Source of the DNA: Streptomyces durocortorensis
GTDB lineage: Bacteria > Actinomycetota > Actinomycetes > Streptomycetales > Streptomycetaceae
Assembly (NCBI RefSeq): GCF_031760065.1
Contig: NZ_CP134500.1
Location: forward strand, 2,418,001 to 2,482,000
Direction of reading: 5' to 3'
DNA length: 64,000 nt
The position numbers were made by a program, and so were the translations under genes. The notes beneath the pieces were generated by a model, which saw nothing but the letters and a program-made list of their open reading frames with translations, made no database searches and was not told the DNA's origin. Positions 43,887 through 54,711 of the stretch are shown one piece after another (positions within the stretch are counted from its first letter, which is position 1; each line of letters begins with the position of its first letter).

Positions 43887-46289
43887 CTATCGGCCCGAGG
43901 GGCTGACCAGCACGGTCATCGTGGAGCCGTTGCGCGGCTCGTGGACGATGGAGATGCGGGTGTTCGTGTCAGGAACCTTGACACTGCCCGTGGGGTTCTC
44001 CTTGTACCAGTAGGTGCCCCTGCGGTCGTCGAAGACCGGGTTGCCGAACGAGGGCTTGATCCTCACCGGGACGTCCGCGTTGTGGAGCGTGAAGCCCTTG
44101 TTCGGGTACCAGCTGAACGGCGCGTCGAACGGCTGGATCTTGTTGCGCAGGAGCGAGCCGTCCTTCCACTTCAGCGGCTTGGCGTGCGAGTCGATCGGCA
44201 GGATCAGACCCTGGCCCGGGTGGACCGAGGTGTTGTTGTCCTTCTGCGAGGTGTCCCACAGCCAGATCAGCAGACCGGTCTGGTACGCGTAGTGCTCGAC
44301 CCAGCTGGGGCGGGTGGCGGAGAAACCGAAGTTGTACGGGCCGACCTTGAGGGTCTCGTCGTAACTGACGTACTGCCGGTTCTCCGCGATGTAGTACTGC
44401 GGGTAGTCCGCCGTGAACGACTCGCCGATCCGCGAGAAGCCCTTCGACGTCCAGCCGTTGTCGTCGCCCTCGGCGTTGTCCGAGAAGAGCGTGGCGCCGT
44501 CGGCCGTGATGGTGATCTCGTCGGCCGTGAAGCCCTTGCCGCTCACGCCGCCGTCCGTCTGGTAGCGGAAGCGGAGGTCGATCTTCTTGCCCGCGTAGGC
44601 GTCCAGGGAGAAGGAGAGCTCCTTGTGGTCGCCCGAGACGTCGGTCAGGGCGGGCTTGTCACTGGCATCGCGCGGGAGGGCCTTGCCGTCGGCGGTGCCG
44701 TCGAGCGCGGTCCAGCTGCTGCCGCCGTTGTCGGACACCTCGGTGTAGAGGTAGTCGTAGTCGGCCTCGATGTCGTACCAGCCCGAAAGGTCCAGCGTGG
44801 CCTTGGACTTGCCGGTCAGGTCCACCGAGCGGGTCAGGGTGTTCGACAGGTCGTCGCCCATGTCGCTCCACCACTGCTTCGCACCCTCGGCGGGCTTGAC
44901 GACGGTGGTGGTGACGGCCTTCTCCGGCAGCTCGACGACGAGCGCCTGCGGGTTCTTGGTGTTGTACGCCGAGACGCCCAGCTTGTGCAGCGAGGTCTTG
45001 CCCGCCTTGGCCGTGTCGTAGTCGAGCCAGCCCAGCTGGAGCTTGTCCCAGGAGGTCATGTCGCCCGGCAGGTTGCCGATCTCGCCGTCGCCGGTGCCGA
45101 GCCAGGAGCCCGCCGACATCAGGGACCAGAAGCCGACCGAGTTCTCGCCGCCGCCGGAGGTGTCGTACAGGTCCGGCAGACCGAGGTCGTGGGCGTACTC
45201 GTGGGCGAAGACGCCCAGCCCGCCGTTCTCGGGCTGGACGGTGTAGTCGCCGACCCAGATGCCCGTGTCGCCGATCTGGGCGCCACCGGCCTTGTTGTAC
45301 TCCGGGCCGGTCGAACCGGCGTTGGTGCCGTACGCGTACCAGCGGTGCGCCCAGATGGCGTTGGTGCCCTCGGCGCCGCCGCCGGCCGACTCGTCCTCAC
45401 CGGCGTGGACCAGCTGGAAGTGGTCGATGTAGCCGTCGGGCTCGTTGAAGTTGCCGTCGCCGTCGTGGTCGTAGCGGTCCCACTGGTCGTACTCGGCCAG
45501 GTTCGCCTTGATCTCGGCGTCGGTACGGCCCTTGGCCTGCTGGTCGGCGACCCAGGCGTTCACGCCGTCGCGCACCGCGTCCCAGACGTTGGCGCAGTTG
45601 GACTGGCCGCAGTAGTTGGAGCCGTAGCGGGCCTCGTTGTACTCGACCTTCACCCAGTCGGAGACCTCGCCCTCGACCGAGTAGCGGCCCGAGGAGGTCT
45701 TCTCGTAGTAGGTCTTGAGCGAGTGGACGCCCTTGCCCTCGCCGAAGTAGAGCTTCTGGAAGTGCTCCCGGTTGTAATCGGCCTTCCAGGCGGTGCTGTT
45801 GTCCTTCTCCGGGTCCGGCTCGGCGATCTCGTTGTGCGCCGGGCCGGGGGCGCCGCCGTACTTCTTCACCGGCGGCTTGGGGCCGTCGCCGTCCGGGTCG
45901 TACATCGTGGTGTCGTCGACCTTGTCGCCGAACTCCAGCAGGATGGTGAAGATCTTGTCGGTCTTCTCCCGGCCGAGCTCCACGTACTTCTTGTTGTCGA
46001 GCTTGACGACCTTGGAGCCGCCCCGGTTCGACACCTTCTTGTCCCCGGACAGCACCTCCTCCAGCGCGGCCTCCCGCTGCGCCGCCTGCTGTTCGCTGAA
46101 GGGGCCTTCCAGGTTGTGCTCCACATGCCCCTTCGCCGGCGCCGGGTCCTGGCGGTCGACGATGGGGGCGGCGGAGCCCGACGTGGTCTCATGCGCCTGG
46201 GCGGTGGCGAAGGTCGACGCCGTCGCCGCAGTCGCGGCCATGGCCACGACAACAGCAGCGGCGCGAAGCGCCCGTCTCTGATTGGTCAC
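43887..46289 (-). CDS. Secreted M6 metalloprotease (immune inhibitor A type)
   Basis: This 800-residue secreted zinc peptidase starts with a Sec signal peptide (VTNQRRALRAAAVVVAM to about residue 30) and a propeptide. The catalytic domain holds the zinc motif HEYAH at residues 363-367 within FAHEYAHDLGLPDLYD. A calcium-like DHDGDGNF precedes it. C-terminal beta domains (LDLSGWYDIEADYDYLY) resemble those of InhA peptidases and end GSTMTVLVSPSGR. The GTG start at 46289 has GGGGAGGA about 10 bases upstream. It degrades extracellular proteins, as expected for a saprophyte. Confidence 0.93.
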   Translation of the reverse strand: MTNQRRALRAAAVVVAMAATAATASTFATAQAHETTSGSAAPIVDRQDPAPAKGHVEHNLEGPFSEQQAAQREAALEEVLSGDKKVSNRGGSKVVKLDNKKYVELGREKTDKIFTILLEFGDKVDDTTMYDPDGDGPKPPVKKYGGAPGPAHNEIAEPDPEKDNSTAWKADYNREHFQKLYFGEGKGVHSLKTYYEKTSSGRYSVEGEVSDWVKVEYNEARYGSNYCGQSNCANVWDAVRDGVNAWVADQQAKGRTDAEIKANLAEYDQWDRYDHDGDGNFNEPDGYIDHFQLVHAGEDESAGGGAEGTNAIWAHRWYAYGTNAGSTGPEYNKAGGAQIGDTGIWVGDYTVQPENGGLGVFAHEYAHDLGLPDLYDTSGGGENSVGFWSLMSAGSWLGTGDGEIGNLPGDMTSWDKLQLGWLDYDTAKAGKTSLHKLGVSAYNTKNPQALVVELPEKAVTTTVVKPAEGAKQWWSDMGDDLSNTLTRSVDLTGKSKATLDLSGWYDIEADYDYLYTEVSDNGGSSWTALDGTADGKALPRDASDKPALTDVSGDHKELSFSLDAYAGKKIDLRFRYQTDGGVSGKGFTADEITITADGATLFSDNAEGDDNGWTSKGFSRIGESFTADYPQYYIAENRQYVSYDETLKVGPYNFGFSATRPSWVEHYAYQTGLLIWLWDTSQKDNNTSVHPGQGLILPIDSHAKPLKWKDGSLLRNKIQPFDAPFSWYPNKGFTLHNADVPVRIKPSFGNPVFDDRRGTYWYKENPTGSVKVPDTNTRISIVHEPRNGSTMTVLVSPSGR

Positions 46290-46678
46290 TTGATGCAGTC
46301 CTCCCCGGGCGTCCGCGCAGCGGCCAGGGGGGTATGGAGAGGGCCGCCCGCGTAAACGCGTCACAAGTGACGACATTCGATCGAAGTTATGAGAGAAAAG
46401 ACAGACCTTGACTTGAACAGGCCAAGTGCACTATGCAGGACGGCCATTCCGGTATGCGGACGGCAAATAACTCACCAGGAATGAGCACCGTCGTCAACAG
46501 GCGCGCCGGACAGTCCGGTTGGCCGAGACGTGACTCCGTGCGCCCCCTGTGCACCAGTACCGTGGGTTAGGTCACGCTTACCGCCGGTCCGGCTCGGGCA
46601 TCCACCGTCGTAGGGTCGCTCGACACCGCGACCGCGTCGACCGCCCGCCCATCCGACGTCCCGAGGACGGAAACCGCC
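46290..46678. promoter_or_regulatory. M6 protease upstream region with two palindromes
   Basis: No gene is visible in these 389 bases between divergent genes. Two perfect palindromes lie close together: CGTCACAAGTGACG (46359-46372) and TTCGATCGAA (46376-46385), 70-100 bases before the protease start. They could be operator sites. An ACTTG-CAAGT inverted repeat follows near 46411-46427. Confidence 0.45.
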
Positions 46679-46999
46679 ATGCCGCGTCCGACTGCCGCTC
46701 AGTTCGCCTACGGTTCGGCCACCGTCGTCGTCACCGCCCTCGCCCTGCTGCTCCTGTTCCGTACGGAGTCGGGCGTCGGCGTGGCCGCCATCGGCACGGC
46801 CTCACTGGTGCTCGGCCTGCTGGCGGCCCTGACCCTGCCCGCCGCGACAAAGAGCGCCGCACCGACCGCTGCCGCCACCCGTACACACCGGGCCCTGGAG
46901 GAAGTCGGAGCGCGGGAGCGGGTTCCGGCGGCCCGTCCGCCCGCCCCCCCGTCCGCCCCCACGTCCGCACGGGCGGGTGAGCACTCGCTGCGCCGCTGA
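46679..46999 (+). CDS. Small membrane protein
   Basis: This 106-residue protein has two hydrophobic helices (about 12-30 and 33-55) and a Pro/Ala/Arg-rich cytoplasmic tail. The ATG follows GAGGACGG. It ends 5 bases before the convergent RDD gene. No family is recognised. Confidence 0.65.
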   Translation: MPRPTAAQFAYGSATVVVTALALLLLFRTESGVGVAAIGTASLVLGLLAALTLPAATKSAAPTAAATRTHRALEEVGARERVPAARPPAPPSAPTSARAGEHSLRR

Positions 47000-47004
47000 G
47001 CACC

Positions 47005-47658
47005 CTAGGGGACGACGACCACGACGGTCTTGGCCGCCTTGTCCTGGAGTCCCTGCCGATAGGGCTTGTCGGTGAACATCAGCACGATGTTGATCAGCCA
47101 CCACAGGCACGGGCAGCACAGCAGCGCCGGGGCCCACAGCACGACGGCCCGCGTCAGCGCGGCGTTCGTGTCGGGCACCCGCCCGTCGCTGAGCATCGCG
47201 ACCCGCAGCTTCAGCAGCCGCTTGCCCACGGTGCGGCCGTCCTTGTGCGTGAAGTACGTGTCGTACGCGACGTACACCACCAGGCCGATGAGCGACCACA
47301 CCAACTGCTGGCCGGTGTAAGCGGCGTTGAACCCGCTGTCCCCGCCCCCGTCGACGTCGACCGCGCCGCCCCACGGCAGCGAGATCAGATACAGCGGGAT
47401 CGAGATGATGAGGAAGTCGATGAGCCGCGCCAGGATGCGCTTGCCGGGCTCGGCCAGCGGCGGCATCCCGGCCAGCGGGTCGGGCGCCCCGAAGCCGCCG
47501 CCGCTGCCGTACGGGTCGTTCGGCGGCGGGGGCGGCGGAGGGGGCGGTGTACTGCCGTACGGCTGACCGTCGGACGGCGGCGGGGGCTCCTGCGGCTTCT
47601 TGAGGAACGGATCGTCGTCCTCGGGCGGCTGGCCGGGCGTCGGCTGGTCGTTGCTCAT
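47005..47658 (-). CDS. RDD-family membrane protein
   Basis: This 217-residue protein has a Pro/Gly-rich cytoplasmic N-terminus (with a run of nine prolines at about residues 38-46) and an RDD domain: RILARLIDFLIISIPLYLI (R-D motif), a second helix, then DGRTVGKRLLKLRV and terminal GLQDKAAKTVV. The role of RDD proteins is mostly unknown, with some reported as Na+/H+ or osmolyte transporters. A second RDD protein is the next gene upstream on the same strand. Confidence 0.9.
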   Translation of the reverse strand: MSNDQPTPGQPPEDDDPFLKKPQEPPPPSDGQPYGSTPPPPPPPPPNDPYGSGGGFGAPDPLAGMPPLAEPGKRILARLIDFLIISIPLYLISLPWGGAVDVDGGGDSGFNAAYTGQQLVWSLIGLVVYVAYDTYFTHKDGRTVGKRLLKLRVAMLSDGRVPDTNAALTRAVVLWAPALLCCPCLWWLINIVLMFTDKPYRQGLQDKAAKTVVVVVP

Positions 47659-47799
47659 GGGGGCAGTGCATCCCGCCCCACCGGGGCCCGCAACGGCTCA
47701 GGTGCGTTCGGGGGACGCGCAGCGGCATACGAGTCTAAACAGGTTTGCCGCCGCCCGCCCGGCCACGCTCTTCCGGAACGCGGTCAGCCGGTCAGCCTG

Positions 47800-49485
47800 T
47801 CAGCCGGCGACGAAGGTGCGGGCCGCCTTGTCGTGCCAGCACTGGCGCCAGGGGCGGTCGAACAGGCACCAGAGCACGTTGACCACCCCGAGGGCGAGGA
47901 CGCCCAGCACGCCGTAGACGAGCCAGCGGCGCAGGGCCGCGCCCAGCGAGGGCGTGTCGTGGGACTCGATGTCCCGTACGTCGAGCCCGAAGAGCTTCTT
48001 GCCCAGCGTCCGGCCCCACTTGGCGGTGGGCAGCGCCTCCAGGAGGAAGCCGAGGAGCAGGAACGCACCGAGCACGGCACCCAGCAGCGCCCCGGTGGTG
48101 GCGTCCAGCAGCCAGACGGTGACGGTCTCTCCTGTCCGCTCCGCCGCGGTGATCTTCCGGTCGATGTGATCGAGCGCCTGCGCGGTCAGCGGTACGGCCA
48201 CCGCCCCGACGGCCGCGCCGAGCACGAGGTTGTCGACCAGCCGGGCGGCGAGGCGCTTGCCGAGACCGGCGGGCCGGGCCGAGGCCTGCGAGCGGGCGAG
48301 CTGCTGGAAGGGGTCGTCGACCGGCGGCTTCCAGGGCACGACGGGCTGCTGGTCGGCGCCGGCGCTCTGAGACTGCTGGGGCTGCTGGGGCGCCTGCCGC
48401 GGGTCGGGCTGGGCCAGTTGGTGGACCTGCTGCGCCCAGGAGGCCGATCCGCCGCCGGGCCCGGGGGTCAGGGGGGAATGCAGAGCGGCCGGGGCCGGCT
48501 CGGGGGCGGTGGACGAGGCCGGGGCCGGCGTCGGGGCAGGGGCGGGAGCAGGGACCTGGACCGGGCCCTGGAGCGGGCCGTGGGGTGTCGCGGGCGGGGC
48601 CGGGGCCGGGGTCGGGGCCTGCGAGGTCGTCGGGTTCGGGGCGGCCGGGGCGTTCCGGGCCGCCGGAATGGGCTGCGGGGCCTGCGGTGTCTGCGGGCCC
48701 TGTGGGGCGCCGGAGTCCGGCTGTGCGGTCCCGGGGGCCGTGGACCGGCCGCCCGCGCCGGGCGCCCGGATCGTCATCGTGCCCTCGCCGGGGGCGGACC
48801 CCGCCTCTTGCCGGTTCGACGGACCGGCCTCGCCGCCCCGGCCGACGGCGCGGATCGTGACGGTGCCCTCGGTGGGCGGGCGCGACCCGGCCGGGCCGGG
48901 GGCCCGGTCGCCGCCGTCCCGCATCCCCGGCAGGGCCCCGCCGGTCGGGTCCTGCGCCACGGAACCGCGCGGGTCGACGGGCGGCGAAGCGGCGGCCGCC
49001 CTCGGGTCCGCGGGCCGACCGGGCTGCGACGCCGGGGCCCCGGGCTCCGGCGTCGCACCGCCCCAGGAGACCCGACGGTCCCGTTCGCCGCCGAAGCCGG
49101 TCTGCCGGGCGGTGTCCGCCTGCCAGACGGACGCGGCCTCCGGGCCGTCCGGCCCGGCCGGGCCGGAGGCGCCGGAAGGGCCGGAGGATGCCGGGGCCGC
49201 GTCGTCCTCCTCGTCGAAGAAGATCGGACCGGTCTCGTCCGCGGGGGTCACGGGAGCCGCGGGAGTCATGGGAGCCGACGGAGTCGCCGGTGCCGGGGCC
49301 GGGGCCTGGGCCTGGGCCTGAGGACTTCCCGGGGAGCCCGGGGCGGCCTGCTGGGGCGCGGGGCGGCTCGTACCGGGGACCCAGGACGCACCGTTCCAGT
49401 ACCGGACGTATCCGGGGATGGACGGGTCGGGGTAGTAGCCCTCGCGGGGGCTTTCGTCACCGGGTGCCGGAGTTGGCGCGCTCAT
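47800..49485 (-). CDS. DUF2510 and RDD-family membrane protein
   Basis: This 561-residue protein starts with a DUF2510 module (REGYYPDPSIPGYVRYWNG then ASWVPG, about 14-40). A disordered Pro/Ala/Gly linker of about 330 residues follows, then a C-terminal RDD domain (GLGKRLAARLVDNLVLGA, LGKKLFGLDVRDI, WHDKAARTFVAG). DUF2510 carries a conserved Trp pair and often precedes membrane domains in actinomycetes. It is a paralogue of the downstream RDD gene, which shares the DKAA-x-T tail. The function is unknown. Confidence 0.9.
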   Translation of the reverse strand: MSAPTPAPGDESPREGYYPDPSIPGYVRYWNGASWVPGTSRPAPQQAAPGSPGSPQAQAQAPAPAPATPSAPMTPAAPVTPADETGPIFFDEEDDAAPASSGPSGASGPAGPDGPEAASVWQADTARQTGFGGERDRRVSWGGATPEPGAPASQPGRPADPRAAAASPPVDPRGSVAQDPTGGALPGMRDGGDRAPGPAGSRPPTEGTVTIRAVGRGGEAGPSNRQEAGSAPGEGTMTIRAPGAGGRSTAPGTAQPDSGAPQGPQTPQAPQPIPAARNAPAAPNPTTSQAPTPAPAPPATPHGPLQGPVQVPAPAPAPTPAPASSTAPEPAPAALHSPLTPGPGGGSASWAQQVHQLAQPDPRQAPQQPQQSQSAGADQQPVVPWKPPVDDPFQQLARSQASARPAGLGKRLAARLVDNLVLGAAVGAVAVPLTAQALDHIDRKITAAERTGETVTVWLLDATTGALLGAVLGAFLLLGFLLEALPTAKWGRTLGKKLFGLDVRDIESHDTPSLGAALRRWLVYGVLGVLALGVVNVLWCLFDRPWRQCWHDKAARTFVAG

Positions 49486-49732
49486 CAGCGGGTCCCGTAT
49501 CTCTTCGAGGCCTCAGGCCGTCCCCGCCGGGCGGGCGGACGGCCTCAATACAAGGGTCCACATCTATCAGACAGCCGCCCGCCCCCGGGCCGGTCCGCCT
49601 GTTTGGGACCACTTTCGAGATGACCCGAAGTTTTTTTGAGAAGTCGCGTAATAGGTGGCGGGGAGGGCGCTCTCTCCTTGTGCGGGACGGTCACGGGACC
49701 GGCCCACGAGCACCGGAAGGTCGTGCATTCTC

Positions 49733-50215
49733 ATGATGAACATCGTGGAACGTGAGCTGGAGCTGAAGCTCGTCCTGTCCCCCGAGCGGTCCATCCCCGT
49801 ACCCGCCCGGCTGACGTATCGCACCGACGACCCCTACGCCGTGCACGTCGCCTTCCACATCGGCTCCGAGTCGCCCGTGCACTGGACGTTCGCCCGGGAG
49901 CTGCTGGTGGAGGGCGTGTTCCGGCCGTGCGGGCACGGGGACGTACGGATCTGGCCGACGAAGGTCGCGGGCCGCAGCGTGATCTGCGTGGCCCTGACCT
50001 CCCCCGACGGCAACGCCCTCCTCGAAGTGCCCTCGGCCGCCGTGGCCGCGTGGGTCGAGCGGACGCTGCGGGTGGTGCCGCCGGGCACCGAGAGCGACCG
50101 GCTCGGCATCGACGAGGCACTCGCGGAGCTGCTGGCCCCGCTGCCCGCCGACGACCTGTGGCTGGGCGACCCGTGGTCGGCGGACGAGACGCCGTCGCAG
50201 GACGGTGAGGCGTGA
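49733..50215 (+). CDS. ssgG: SsgA-like sporulation/cell division regulator
   Basis: This 160-residue SALP-family protein reads MMNIVERELELKLVLSP, then the typical VPARLTYRTDDPYAVHVAFH, WTFARELLVEG, HGDVRIWP and LTSPDGNALLE. SALPs are specific to sporulating actinomycetes and control septum placement and spore maturation. Synteny with the hpd/M6 region suggests SsgG; the symbol is tentative. GGAAGG lies 13 bases before the first of two adjacent ATG codons (49733 and 49736). Confidence 0.85.
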   Translation: MMNIVERELELKLVLSPERSIPVPARLTYRTDDPYAVHVAFHIGSESPVHWTFARELLVEGVFRPCGHGDVRIWPTKVAGRSVICVALTSPDGNALLEVPSAAVAAWVERTLRVVPPGTESDRLGIDEALAELLAPLPADDLWLGDPWSADETPSQDGEA

Positions 50216-50237
50216 GGACCCTCGTAGGAAGCGGGTG

Positions 50238-51605
50238 TCAGAAGAGCTTGCCGGGGTTGAGGAGGCCGAGCGGGTCGAAGGCGGCCTTGATGGAGCGCTG
50301 GAGCTCGATGCCGGTCTCCCCCAGTTCGCGGGCGAGCCACTCCTTCTTGAGGACACCGACGCCGTGTTCGCCGGTGATGGTTCCGCCGAGCTCCAGGCCG
50401 AGCGCCATGATCGCGTCGAAGGACTCCCTGGCCCGGCGGGACTCGTCGGGGTCGGCGTGGTCGAAGCAGACGACGGGGTGGGTGTTGCCGTCGCCCGCGT
50501 GGGCACAGACGCCGATGGTGAGGTCGTACTCCTCGGCGATGGCTGCCGTGCCCGCGAGCATCGCGCCGAGCTGCGAGCGCGGGACGCAGACGTCGTCGAT
50601 CATCGTGGCGGACTTGACGGTCTCCAGCGCGGTGAGCGACATCCGGCGGGCCTGGAGGAGGAGTTCGGACTCGGCCGGATTGTCGGCCGGGACGACTTCG
50701 GTGGCCCCGGCGGCGGTGCACAGCTCCCCGACGGCGGCGAGGTCCGCCGACGGTTCGGGGGTGTCGAAGGCACAGAGCAGCAGGGCCTCGGTGGACTCGG
50801 GCAGGCCCATGGAGGCGAGCTGGTTGACGGCACGCACGGTTGTCCGGTCCATCAGTTCGAGGAGTGACGGGGTGTGACCGCGCTCCATGATCCGGCACAC
50901 AGCGTCACAGGCAGTGGCCGCCGAGGGGAACTCGGCGGCGAGGACGAGCTGCTGCGGCGGCTGCGGTTTGAGCGCTAGGACGGCCTTGACGACGATCCCG
51001 AGACTGCCCTCGGAGCCGACGAAGAGCCGGGTGAGGTCATAGCCGGCGACGCCCTTGGCGGTGCGGCGGCCGGTGGTCAGGAGCCGCCCGTCGGCGAGGA
51101 CGGCCTCCAGGCCCAGGACGTATTCGGCGGTGACCCCGTACTTCACGCAGCACAGGCCGCCGGACGCGGTGCCGATGTTGCCGCCGATGGTGCACGTCTC
51201 CCAGCTGGAGGGGTCCGGCGGGTAGTACAGCCCGTGTTCGCCGACCGCGCGTGAGAGCACCGCGTTGATGACGCCCGGCTCGACGACGGCGATCCGGTCG
51301 ACCGGGCTGATCTCCAGGATTCGGTCCATCTTGACCAGCGAGAGCACGATGCAGCCGTCCGAGGCGTTGGCCGCGCCGGACAGGCCGGTACGGGCGCCCT
51401 GCGGGACGACCGGGACGCGCAGCGCGGTCGCGGTGCGCATGACGTGCTGGACCTGCTCGACCGTGCGCGGGAGGACGACGACGGCCGGGGCGCCCGCCTC
51501 GCAGAAGCTCGCCATGTCGTTCGCGTAGGACGCGGTGACGTCCGGATCGGTGATCAGGGCCTCGGGAGGCAGTCCCGCGCGCAGCCGTTCGAGGAGATCG
51601 CTCAT
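50238..51605 (-). CDS. FAD-linked oxidase, GlcD/lactate dehydrogenase type
   Basis: This 455-residue flavoenzyme has a PCMH-type FAD-binding domain (AVVVLPRTVEQVQHVMR, VPQGARTGLSGAA, CTIGGNIGTASGG) and a C-terminal FAD-oxidase domain with the metal-site HAGDGNTHP and GEHGVGVLKKEWL. It oxidises a 2-hydroxy acid such as glycolate or D-lactate, likely feeding electrons to the respiratory chain. It is divergent from the TPR protein and convergent with ssgG. Confidence 0.93.
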   Translation of the reverse strand: MSDLLERLRAGLPPEALITDPDVTASYANDMASFCEAGAPAVVVLPRTVEQVQHVMRTATALRVPVVPQGARTGLSGAANASDGCIVLSLVKMDRILEISPVDRIAVVEPGVINAVLSRAVGEHGLYYPPDPSSWETCTIGGNIGTASGGLCCVKYGVTAEYVLGLEAVLADGRLLTTGRRTAKGVAGYDLTRLFVGSEGSLGIVVKAVLALKPQPPQQLVLAAEFPSAATACDAVCRIMERGHTPSLLELMDRTTVRAVNQLASMGLPESTEALLLCAFDTPEPSADLAAVGELCTAAGATEVVPADNPAESELLLQARRMSLTALETVKSATMIDDVCVPRSQLGAMLAGTAAIAEEYDLTIGVCAHAGDGNTHPVVCFDHADPDESRRARESFDAIMALGLELGGTITGEHGVGVLKKEWLARELGETGIELQRSIKAAFDPLGLLNPGKLF

Positions 51606-51693
51606 GATCCAAGCGTGTCACCCGGGGCCAATGGTGTGAACCCGTATGCGCCAGCGATCCCAAGGCGCGGTGTGCTCGTATGACTGACGCACA

Positions 51694-53361
51694 GTGATGG
51701 CCATGGATGTCATGCCCCAGCAGGATCCCGAGTCCCGCCGGCCGCCCGAGCCGTCCCCGCACGACCCCCACGTGATGCCCGCCGAAGGCGCCACCGCCGT
51801 ACCGCAGCCTCCTCCCAGTCTGCGGACCACCCTGCGCCGGGCCGCGCTCGGGGCGGTCGCCGCGGGGGTGCTGCTGGCCGGGGCGCTGGTGGCGGTACCG
51901 GACGGGAAGGACGACGGCCCGAAGGAGCCGGGGCCGGTCGAGCGGGCCGAGGCGGCGGCCGCCGCGGGCTCCCCCGCCGCGCTCTCGGACCTCACGGCGC
52001 TGATCGGGGACCGGCAGAAGTGGGTGGAGTCGCACCCCTCCGACGCCCCGTCCTGGGCGACGCTCGGCACGGCGTACGTGGAGTGGGCGCGGCGCTCGGC
52101 GGACCCGGCGTACTACGCCCGCGCCGAGCAGGCCCTGAAGCGGTCGCTGGAGGTCCGGCCGGGCGAGGACGGCAACGGGGAGGCGTGGGTGGGGCTCGCG
52201 GCGCTGGCCAACGCCCGGCACGACTTCCTCGCGGCGAAGCGGTGGGGCGAGACCGTGCGGAAGCAGCAGCCGAAGACCTGGAGCGTGTACCCCGTCCTCA
52301 TCGACGCGTACACCGGGCTCGGCGACCGCAAGGCGGCGACCGCGGCGACGGAGAAGTTCGGCGAGCTGCGCAAGGGCGTCCCGGCGCTGGCCCGCACCGC
52401 CGAGCTGTACCGGGGCCAGGGCTGGCGCGAGGACGCCCTGGCCACCGCCCGGGAGGCGGCGGACCGGGCGACCACGCCCGCCGAGAAGGCCGAGGCGCTG
52501 CACCGTCTTGGCGAGCTGGCCTGGGAGCGGGGCGAGCCGGCGGAGGCGGTGGCGCAGTTCGACGCGGCGCTGAGCACGGAGGCCGGTCATCACGCGTCGC
52601 TGGCCGGGAAGGCCCGGGCCCTGGTGGCGCTGGACCGCACCGACGAGGCGCTGGCCGCGTACCAGAGCGCGATCGAGAGGCTGCCGCGCCCGGAGTACGT
52701 CCTCGAACTGGGCGAGCTGTACGAGGCGCAGGGCCTGGACGGGGATGCCCGCAGCCAGTACACGAAGCTGCGGGAGATGGTGGCCGCGGCGAAGAAGGCC
52801 GGGGTCGACGAGTCGCTGCTGCTGGCCCGGTTCGAGAGCGATCACGGCGACCCGGAGGCGGCGGTGGAGCTGCTGCGCGCCCAGTGGCGGGCGCAGCACC
52901 GCAGTGCGGCGGTGGCGGACGCGCTGGGCTGGGCGCTGCACCGGGCGGGCAGTTCGCAGGAGGGCCTGGAGTACGCGGCACAGGCCGTGGGCACGGGCGT
53001 GCGGAACGCCTCGTACGCGTACCACCTGGGCGTGATCCAGCGGGAGCTGGGGGACTACGGTCCGGCCCGCCGCCATCTGGAGGAGGCCCTGCGCACCAAT
53101 CCGGCGTTCTCGCCGCTGGCCGCGCCGCTGGCGAAGCAGGCCCTGGAGACGCTCGGCGACCCGCCGCCGGGCGGCCCCGGCGTCATGTGGGCGCCCCCGC
53201 AGCCGCCCGCCCCCGAGCCGAAGCCGAAGACGGAGCCGAAGACGGAGACGGAGACGAAGAAGACCGAGGCCCCGGCTCCGGCTCCCTCGAAGTCCCCGGA
53301 CCCGGCCCCCTCCCCGTCGGCTTCGGCATCCGCTTCGGCATCCGTTTCGAAGAGTCCGTGA
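51694..53361 (+). CDS. Membrane-anchored TPR protein
   Basis: This 555-residue protein has a cytoplasmic tail, one transmembrane helix (about residues 48-68) and a long superhelical region of tetratricopeptide repeats (about 115-490; for example LHRLGELAWERGEPAEAVAQFDAAL and LGELYEAQGLDGDARSQY, not quoted further). A tail of Lys/Glu/Pro and Ser/Ala repeats ends it. It probably scaffolds other proteins at the membrane. The start is uncertain among GTG 51694 and ATGs at 51697, 51703 and 51712; no clear ribosome site is present. Confidence 0.85.
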   Translation: MMAMDVMPQQDPESRRPPEPSPHDPHVMPAEGATAVPQPPPSLRTTLRRAALGAVAAGVLLAGALVAVPDGKDDGPKEPGPVERAEAAAAAGSPAALSDLTALIGDRQKWVESHPSDAPSWATLGTAYVEWARRSADPAYYARAEQALKRSLEVRPGEDGNGEAWVGLAALANARHDFLAAKRWGETVRKQQPKTWSVYPVLIDAYTGLGDRKAATAATEKFGELRKGVPALARTAELYRGQGWREDALATAREAADRATTPAEKAEALHRLGELAWERGEPAEAVAQFDAALSTEAGHHASLAGKARALVALDRTDEALAAYQSAIERLPRPEYVLELGELYEAQGLDGDARSQYTKLREMVAAAKKAGVDESLLLARFESDHGDPEAAVELLRAQWRAQHRSAAVADALGWALHRAGSSQEGLEYAAQAVGTGVRNASYAYHLGVIQRELGDYGPARRHLEEALRTNPAFSPLAAPLAKQALETLGDPPPGGPGVMWAPPQPPAPEPKPKTEPKTETETKKTEAPAPAPSKSPDPAPSPSASASASASVSKSP

Positions 53362-53379
53362 GGCGGACGGCGCAACGGT

Positions 53380-53425
53380 GAACGCCGCCGCGGTCCGGGG
53401 TACTGCCCCGGGCCGCGGCGGCGTT
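53380..53425. terminator. Bidirectional terminator between TPR gene and hpd
   Basis: A stem of about 20 bases (53380-53400 with 53406-53425, one G-T pair) has a 5-base loop and sits between two convergent genes. Confidence 0.9.
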
Positions 53426-53443
53426 CTGCACCGGCAGCGCGGA

Positions 53444-54657
<1,214 letters not shown>

Positions 54658-54711
54658 CCATCGCCATGATGGCCGGGCTATCTGTACAGGCTGACCATCG
54701 AAGGCGGGATC

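Noticed and set aside
43866..46355. 829-codon plus-strand frame opposite the M6 protease
   Set aside because: It is a Val/Gly/Arg-rich shadow; the minus strand has a signal peptide and HEYAH zinc site.
46408..46440. TTGACT and a -10-like TATGCA on the plus strand
   Set aside because: Spacing and orientation do not fit either neighbouring gene well; too weak to call a promoter.
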